Shown here: positions 57,270 to 64,000 of the stretch, in pieces
Layout of the letters: each line of letters starts with the position of its first letter
Numbering within the stretch: position 1 is the first letter of the stretch
Assembly (NCBI GenBank): GCA_021234155.1
Contig: JAJEKV010000105.1
Location: 184,001 to 248,000, forward strand
Length of the DNA: 64,000 bases
From: Isoetes taiwanensis
Lineage: Eukaryota; Streptophyta; Lycopodiopsida; Isoetales; Isoetaceae
Direction of reading: 5' to 3'
Program-made: the position numbers and the translations under genes
Notes under the pieces: model-generated
Database searches by the model: none
Seen by the model: the letters and a program-made list of their open reading frames with translations, nothing else
Told to the model about the DNA's origin: nothing

Positions 57270-57635
57270 TGGTCCATATTCTTTCACTAGGGTTTTGCTT
57301 TCAGACCTCAAAATGTTGTATGTTTGTCGTTTCTTAGTCCCGTTTTCGATTTTGAGCATCGAAAATGTCCTACGCGTAACACTTCTCCCCTGCCTATTCT
57401 CTCACTAGGGTTTTGCTCCCAGGCCCCCAAAATGTCGTGCGTACATCATTTTTGAGTCCCCATTTTGGATTCTTAGCGTCCAACACGTCTTACAAGCAAC
57501 ACTTCTCTCTCCTATTCTCTCACTAGAGTTTCGCCCCCAGACCCCTAAAATGTTGTAAATACTTCATTTTTGAGTCCCCATTTTGGATTCTAAGCATCCC
57601 AAAAGTCCTACGAGCAATACTTCCTCTTTGCCCTA
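57270..57635. repeat. 118-bp tandem repeat, three copies
   Basis: Units starting at 57,278, 57,396 and 57,514 share attctctcactagggtttt, ccccaaaatgt, tttttgagtccccattttgg and cctacgagcaacacttct. Divergence is moderate. CTCACTAGGGTTTTG resembles the gene-start leaders often seen in plant 5' untranslated regions. Confidence 0.8.
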
Positions 57636-58763
57636 GTCTCTGCCTGGACCCCATCTTCTGCACCCTGAACAACCATGCCTACTTATGAGACCCCCTCCTC
57701 TGATCCCAATCTGCATGCCCAGCTCCCCTTGTCCCATTCCCATGTCCCTGATACCGATCTAGATGCCCATCCCCCTTTGATCCATCCTCATACCACCTGC
57801 CATCTGACCTAGATCAGACTGCAAAGAGAAGGGAGAAACCTCTTCTATGAGGCGGGAGACATGAAGGCCCAATCAACGAGGTAAGCCCAGCAAATGGTTG
57901 ACTGTTGCTCAGGTCCGACGGCAAACCAGGTGCTGACGGAGGCCTTGAAATGATTGTAGGCAAGAATAGAGAGAATTACAGGTCTGACAGAAGAGATACA
58001 GTCCTTGATACCCTAGGTACTCAGAAGACAGTTGGCAATGGAAAACATTGGATTGCAGAGATGGAGATCCACACACACAAGATATGGAAGATATGATTCG
58101 CTTGGTGCATTTCGAGAGCCATCAAGACAAGCAGAGTCTCGCCGACCTGCGGTTTCATGTGGGCTCCCTGTCCACCACCATAGAAGCAATGATAGAGGAT
58201 AAGCAGCATCTGAGCAGGAGATGCTAGCAACCATCTCCATCAGAGGTTGAGGATGCTGCCACCATGATGTGAAGCATCCAGGCTACCTTCCAGGAAAGCC
58301 AGTCCTTAGTTGAGTACCCTTCAGAGTAGGAACAAGACACGGGAAGTGCACTTCACCGGAGGTGAAGTGCTTGTGAGGTTGATTCAACAGGAGGAGGTAA
58401 GTCTAATATTAAATTTACTGCTTTATGTTTTATATATGTATTGGCTATGGCGTCGTTGACATTGGCACTAAAAAACCGACAGTTTTAGAATGAAGAAAAC
58501 CTTAAGTTTTCTTAACGATCTGTTGTTGGGGAGTTTGTGCGTTCGGTCTTTTCCTCAAAATGTTTTAGCTTCAACTTGTCTTCTAAACAACATTTTCTTC
58601 TAAATAGTTTTACTACAGTCTAAAGATTCTAAACAATTTTACGGCATTCTAAATATTCTAAGCATTCTAAACAGTTTTATTGCAGCAAAAATTTATCTAA
58701 ACTGTTTCCTCCGCGTTCCAAGATTCTCGATTTTGTCGCCTAATTTGCAAAGAGTTGTATTGT
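57636..58763. other. Possible degraded coding remnant, no family assigned
   Basis: Around 57,675-58,370 several short plus frames look protein-like (MPTYETPSSDPNLHAQLPLS; LADLRFHVGSLSTTIEAMIE) but are broken by stops. They could be a decayed retroelement protein. The final 400 bases are AT-rich. Confidence 0.25.
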
Positions 58764-58768
58764 ATGTG

Positions 58769-60184
58769 TGATATGGTTTAAGGTTAATATAACTAATAAT
58801 GGTGCTCGGGGGAGTGGCATGGAACAATATTTATTGATATGATCAAGTAAGAAAGTCATCCAGTATGTCTAAGCCTTGCTATTATCAAAGAGAGAGCTAA
58901 AAATAAACCTTGACCTTTATTTAGAAGCAAAAAGGCAAAAAAGGCAAAAAGGCAAAAAAAAAAAAATGACTTCTTGGCGCCTTGACGGCTAGGGCGGTAG
59001 CGGAGAAAGGGGCCGCCCTTTTTCTCTGCTCACGGCACTGCGGTGACACCTAATTTCGTTCAAAATCTTGTTCCTGGCTGCTAGAAGGGATTTTGGCTTC
59101 CTACATAATCCAGATTTTGCTTATATCATGCTGTTAATTGGTGATTCTTGGATCTTCTTCATGGCGGTCTCTTCAGCCCAAACGATTTTTCCACTAACGT
59201 GGACTTATTCTGATGCTTCCCCTTTGGTAAGCTTAGTGATTTTCATGAATTTAGCAAAGGCATGGAATAGTTCGATAGGTTTCAATGACCCAAGTTTCTT
59301 GTTTCTTGGTTAGTCCATCTGAACATGTGATTTAGGGATGAGCCGGATCTTGCAGAATAGGTTCTTCTTTGTTTCTTTTATGGATAAGCACACCGAAACG
59401 GCGCAGATGCCTATAAGGTAGAATAAAATCGAAGCAGGCTATGAGAGAAGATGATTCAAAGTTTCAGTTTTATTGGCAGTCTAAATATTTCTTACAAGTC
59501 TATTATGCTGGAAACTTTTCCCCTCCTCTTGCTCTTTCTTGCTAGCGGAAAGATCTAGGGATGTTTTCTTGGAAGAAGCAGAGTAAATTCTTGATCTTAA
59601 ATTACAGTTTTAAAACAAAATGTCAGGTTATTTGAGATTGCCGAGCTAGGGATCTGATTGTGCCCAGGAAGATGCTTCCATATCAAGACCAGATATCATG
59701 AGCCAGGATTTAGGGAGAGTTCTGGTGGCTGGGCTGTGTGTCTAGCCAATTACAGGTCAGCTGACTGGCGCACCCCGACAATGCAGCATCTCCTTTTAAT
59801 CACACATTCGGTAATAAAATTGTATATTTGGATCATAGTCTGAAGTATGGGATTCCTTCGAAAGCAGGGGAGGCATTGAGTTACTCTTCATCTCTTCCAT
59901 CTTCATTTCTATTTTTGCAAGAGGTTTTTGGAGCATTCAAGATTTGTTTGCAGCTGCGGAAAATGGGCACTTGGCTCCTATAGTACTCTGTTTAATTGGG
60001 AAGATGTTAATACTGTAGTACTGGTTAGACAAAAGAAGAGGTTGAGAGAGGCTCATGTGTACTTTAGCTACAGACATGATTCAGATCCAGATGGGATCCT
60101 TTGTACTTAACTTATATTTGATCCATAGAGGGATCTCTGTATTGTAATTCTTCCTATCTGATTAATACAGAAACTTCGTTCCTT

Positions 60185-60222
<38 letters not shown>

Positions 60223-60692
60223 AAAAGGTATTGTTACCTATAAATAGAAGGACAACTTTGAGATGTGATATCTCCGCGACCACAACTCAGAAATCGGTGA
60301 TCCTTACCTTGTTGGAAAGCCCTTGAAGTCTAGTTTCCAGATTGGGCTTGGGTGCCTATAGATGCCTTACGATTTGAAAGTTATGCCCAGAAAGGTGCAT
60401 AGGGGTCTGAGTTGACTGCACAACTAGATCTGCTTCTTCCTATGTTGATGATGTGCCTAGCCTTACCTTCTAGTATCTTCTCTTGTTCCTTGCTTGATCA
60501 TATCATTAGAAGGAGTTCATGTAACACCAGTGGTTGGTGGCTAGAGAGTTTGTTCTTATACAGTCTTGCGGAGTAGCTTGACTGGTGATATCTCTTCTAG
60601 TTGGTCCGGTTGGGTGGTAAATCAAGTACCCTGTGGTGTTTTACTTTCTAATATGTTGATGAGTTTGCAGGAAGAACAGGGCATTCATAACA
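58769..60692 (+). repeat. 5' LTR, interrupted by an insertion
   Basis: The pieces 58,769 to about 58,950 and about 60,216-60,692 together match the 655-bp 3' LTR. Small differences (for example gggggagtggcatgg against gagggagtggccttgcatgg) show that some time has passed since insertion. Confidence 0.9.
58955..60215 (+). mobile_element. Poly(A)-tailed retroposed insertion inside the 5' LTR (L1-like 3' end)
   Basis: About 1.25 kb absent from the 3' LTR. It ends in a 30-base A run (60,186-60,215) preceded by ttaatacagaaacttcgttc, which is similar to the end of the L1 element at 37,857-37,880 in inverted form. Both sides have ggcaaaaa-type sequence, consistent with target duplication of the LTR phrase aaaaaggcaaaa. 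Inside I see no reverse transcriptase motif, so it is either the 3' part of an L1 or a processed transcript. Confidence 0.75.
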
Positions 60693-60694
60693 AT

Positions 60695-60707
60695 TGGTAT
60701 CAGAGCC
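60695..60707 (+). other. Primer-binding site (initiator Met tRNA)
   Basis: The bases tggtatcagagcc lie two bases after the LTR end, the standard position and sequence for plant LTR retrotransposons primed by initiator tRNA-Met. Confidence 0.95.
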
Positions 60708-60906
60708 CAGTTCCGGTCTTTACCAGCGGAGCTGTGGGTGATGGAAGGCGTTGGAAATTTAAGTGGCTAAGCAGCACAAGAGGTCCAAGAGGGGTAAATT
60801 GCAAATAGGTTACCTCTTGTCTGGTATGAAATTGATGTTTAAGGATTGTGATTAGAATCTTTAGATATTTCATATTGCATCCTTATGGCTGAGGTTGGTG
60901 CCTCAA

Positions 60907-61065
60907 GAATGGAAAGAGTTGTTGCTCTTGTCCAAGTGAATGGAAAGAGTTGTTGCTCTTGTCCAAGTGATTGGAATGAGTTGACGCCATGTCCAAGAGG
61001 TTGGAATGAGCGGATGCCATGTCCAAGAGATTGGAATGAGTTGGTGCTCATGTCCATGTGAATAG
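60907..61065. repeat. 31-bp tandem repeat in the LTR element interior
   Basis: About five units of the type gaatggaaagagttgttgct followed by cttgtccaagt. The first two are identical; the later ones diverge (gattggaatgagttgacgcc). Confidence 0.85.
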
Positions 61066-61895
61066 AATGTTTGTTATTCCTGATGTTCGCAGGTCTTCTG
61101 GTTGGTGCTGGAGATTGCAAACTGGAATAGAAACTGATCAAAAGTTGGCACTTCTGGTGGAGGTTAGTAAATATTTTGTTTTAAACTAACCTATACTTTG
61201 AGGCAAATAAAGTTGATGTTCAACTTGTGGTTTTTGGAGACTAAGTTTATTCCTGAGAAGGGAAGGAAAAATATCTTTCTTGTTCAAGTTGAATGGTGAT
61301 ATTTAACTTGAAGGACTGGAAAGGGTTTACTTTCTGTCCGAGTAGGAAAAAGCTACTTGGAGCATCAGAAAGGGCTAGGAATGCCATGACTGTTCAAGTG
61401 AGGGATGCCTACTTGATGGATCAGTATGGAGATTTTGCTGTCCAAGTGCGGACCCTGCCTTGGAGGATCAGAAAAAGAACATTCCTAGGGGGACAAGATT
61501 AGTCCCAAGAAGGGAAAGACTAACATGCTTTTTAGAAATTGATTAGATCAATTTTGGAAAGGGATCTTTGATGGTTTCCTTTTAGGTTTAATGATGATTG
61601 AGTTCTCGCAGAACATGGACATTACGATGTAAATGAGACTTGCGCAGGAGTATGAGCGAACTTTGCCAGAATTCCTTATTAACGATTATAAGGATGTCAA
61701 GTCCTCTAAGTAAATTGAGGCCATTTCTAATAGAATTGAAATGAAAGACCTCTAAATGAACTGAGGCAATTTTCAGCCTAAAGGGCTGGACTTGACAACT
61801 TTTTATTATGCAGGTTGTAGCCATGGACTTGGTTGTGTCAAATTTGCCATATAATTTCTTGATTGAGGACGATCAATCCCGAGAAGGGGAGGAAT

Positions 61896-62550
61896 TGATA
61901 TGGTTTAAGGTTAATAACTAATAATGCTGCTCGAGGGAGTGGCCTTGCATGGAACAATATTTATTGATATGATCAAGTAAGAAAGTCATCCAGTATGTCT
62001 AAGCCTTGCTATTATCAAAGAGAGAGCTAAAAATAAACCTTGACCTTTATTTAGAAGCAAAAAGGCAAAAAAAGGTATTGTTACCTATAAATAGAAGGAC
62101 AACTTTGAGATGTGATATCTCCGCGACCACAACTTAGAAATCAGCGATCCTTACCTTATTGGAAAGTCCTTGAAGTCTAGTTCTTGAAGTCTAGTTTCCA
62201 GATTGGGCTTGGGTGCCCGATTCCTTACGGTTTGAAAGTTATGCCCAGAAAGGTGCATAGGGGTCTGAGTTGACTGCACAACTAGATCTGCTTCTTCCTA
62301 TGTTGATGATGTGCCTAGCCTTACCTTCTAGTATCTTCTCTTGTTCCTTGCTTGATCATATCATTAGAAGGAGTTCATGTAACACCAGTGGTTGGTGGCT
62401 AGAGAGTTTGTTCTTATACAGTCTTGCGGAGTAGCTTGACTGATGATATCTCTTCTAGTTGTTCCGGTTGGGTGGTAAATCGAGTACCCTGTGGTGTTTT
62501 ACTTTCTAATATGTTGATGAGTTTGCAGGAAGAACAGGGCATTCGTAACA
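61896..62550 (+). repeat. 3' LTR
   Basis: 655 bp from TGATATGG to CGTAACA, uninterrupted. It contains a TATA-like ctataaatag near 62,085-62,094, a plausible promoter for the element. Confidence 0.92.
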
Positions 62551-62555
62551 ATGTG

Positions 62556-64000
62556 GAGCACAACTCTGGCTTTTTTTACAGACATTCAGACTATTTCTAC
62601 ATCGTGCAGGCATATTTTACCTTGAACGTCGTCATTTTCCTATAGCAAAATAATCTAGGTAAATTTTTGAAAAAGATGAACTTTTTAGGTCAAAATGCCT
62701 AGAATGGACCGTTTACCTACATCTGACATCCTAAAAAATGGAGAATTATTTGCTATATAATTAGGGTAGCATAGAAGACATGGTTGTATTTAAGACTTAG
62801 TAGACGCATTTGACATGGTTTTGGGATCTCTAAACAATAGGGTTTCATCCCATGAAATGTATTGAAGACTACATGGTCTTGGAATCAATACACAATAGGG
62901 CTTGATCCTGTCAAATGCTGACATGTGAGGGGAATGCTGCAAATGTTCATGCATGCCTAATTAACAGGGCACTTCACATAGTTATTGGGAATAATTAACT
63001 GAAAATTGTCCTTGTAAAAAACATGTAAAAAATATTATGCATTGCAATACTTTACTTAGAACGTAATTGTCTACTTCAATGCATAATAAAATGATCCTAC
63101 AGTTGACAAATTGGTATAGTACTGATTATATTGAACGCATTTGGTATGTCTACTTTGTTTTCCCTGCCAAACATTATATGAAAATATAACAATGATCAAG
63201 AAAGTTAGTTATCCTTTTTCTTTCCCAGGACTGGTTATCCTTTTGTCTTTCTCGAAGGTCCTGCCATTTTATAAGTTGACCAAACTATGATCACTAAAAA
63301 CTCAGATATCCAACACCAATGGATGGAGCTTTTATAATCTAAACATGTGTGGAAGAAAGAAGAAGAAAAGGCAGCAATTCTTTTGTGGGGCCTAAATCAT
63401 GTAGAGAAGAGCTAAATTAGAATAGAAGTTAAGGCAACTAGCTGCCCTTGTACCTCCCCCCAGCCCAATCTTGCATTCTGCTCAAATTTCCATTCTTCTC
63501 ATGTAAAACACCTTTGAATCCTTTAATCGTGACAGCAGAATTCCTGTGTGTTTCATTTGTTGTGAACCAAAATTTCGAGGTCCTACCATCATATAGCTGT
63601 AACAACTCGACCTTGTGGATTCATCATGATGGATTGCAACAAACTTTGTTCCAAGCACAAAAAAAGACACGTGGTCTCACTTGTAACCTACACATAATGG
63701 AGAGTCTATCATAGCCTCGCTAGATGTGCCTCCAAATTAATAGGAAAAAGATCAGGTTATAAACAATCTGCAACATCATCTATGTTCACATCTCATGAAG
63801 ATGGCAATCATAGAAAGAGAAATAAAAGAAAAATGTATGCAAACCATCTATGAGTTAATTTTTTTAGAAGCTATAGATAATAAAAGTACTTTATAATTGG
63901 GCATTTAACATAAACAAAAATACCCGATAAGCGAGACAAACAATGTAGACAAGTTGTTATAGCGTAAAGATCGAGTTTATGTATCTCTTTCTAGTCTTCA
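62556..64000. other. No gene seen
   Basis: AT-rich flank. Two phrases, caatagggtttcatcc and caatagggcttgatcc (about 62,838 and 62,893), suggest a small local duplication. The frame at 63,448-63,714 has no recognisable motif. Confidence 0.4.

Larger units (their letters stand above)
58764..62555 (+). mobile_element. Complete non-autonomous LTR retrotransposon with nested insertion
   Basis: All structural hallmarks are visible. The target duplication ATGTG is at 58,764-58,768 and 62,551-62,555. Both LTRs begin TGATATGG and end AACA. A primer-binding site tggtatcagagcc (60,695-60,707), complementary to initiator-methionine tRNA, follows the 5' LTR. A polypurine tract gagaaggggaggaat (61,881-61,895) precedes the 3' LTR. 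The internal region is only about 1.2 kb and encodes no gag or pol that I can find, so it depends on a partner in trans. It includes a 31-bp tandem repeat. Plus orientation follows from the PBS and PPT. Confidence 0.93.

Overview
This window looks like nuclear DNA from a land plant with a large, repeat-rich genome, most likely a fern or another non-seed plant (inference). The evidence is GT-AG introns, a PLS-class pentatricopeptide (PPR) gene, an F-box gene, a SKU5-like multicopper oxidase fragment, plant MULE, L1 and LTR elements, and long AT-rich stretches without genes. I see no prokaryotic operons, rRNA genes or CRISPR arrays. Only two genes look intact: the PPR gene (19,271-21,043, minus) and the F-box gene (31,794-32,939, plus). 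Nearly all other coding sequence belongs to decaying mobile elements or gene fragments.

Layout. 1-3,858 is a degraded LINE (ORF1, endonuclease, reverse transcriptase). It runs into three diverged tandem copies of a small unrecognised gene-like unit (about 3,880-5,330). 5,391-8,510 (minus) is a transposase-like pseudogene with DUF8039-like and DUF7869-like parts. It diverges from a plus-strand pseudogene (10,693 to about 13,490) with a ParB-like domain and a possible DNA-methyltransferase domain; a recurring CCGCGATC word is scattered around and inside introns of this pair. 14,330-14,862, 23,930-24,150 and 27,905-30,260 are further copies of the LINE family. They share one structured 3' end but carry three different microsatellite tails. 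15,740-17,150 holds another degraded coding remnant. A GC-rich structured block (22,432-22,690) and a small Mutator-like element (25,384-26,120) follow.

The second half holds the F-box gene, a tRNA-derived SINE (33,621-34,163), a TTCTAGAA-rich array, a W-box-like array, an L1 element (37,823-39,540, minus), and a two-gene locus. In that locus a multi-exon DDE-like transposase gene (about 40,100-43,836, plus, with nonsense mutations and a frame-breaking 112-bp duplication) converges on a coiled-coil/zinc-finger gene (45,371-47,535, minus), with a small TA-flanked element between them. Then come a SKU5-like exon pair, a 131-bp terminal-inverted-repeat element (52,163-52,855), several minisatellites, and a complete non-autonomous LTR retrotransposon (58,764-62,555) whose 5' LTR is split by a poly(A)-tailed insertion.

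The most unusual items are the ParB-like/methyltransferase gene beside a transposase-like gene, the LINE family with one 3' end but different tail repeats, the convergent transposase/zinc-finger pair, and a possible DUF3820-like module at the start of the PPR protein. All family calls rest on motifs read by eye; no database search was possible.
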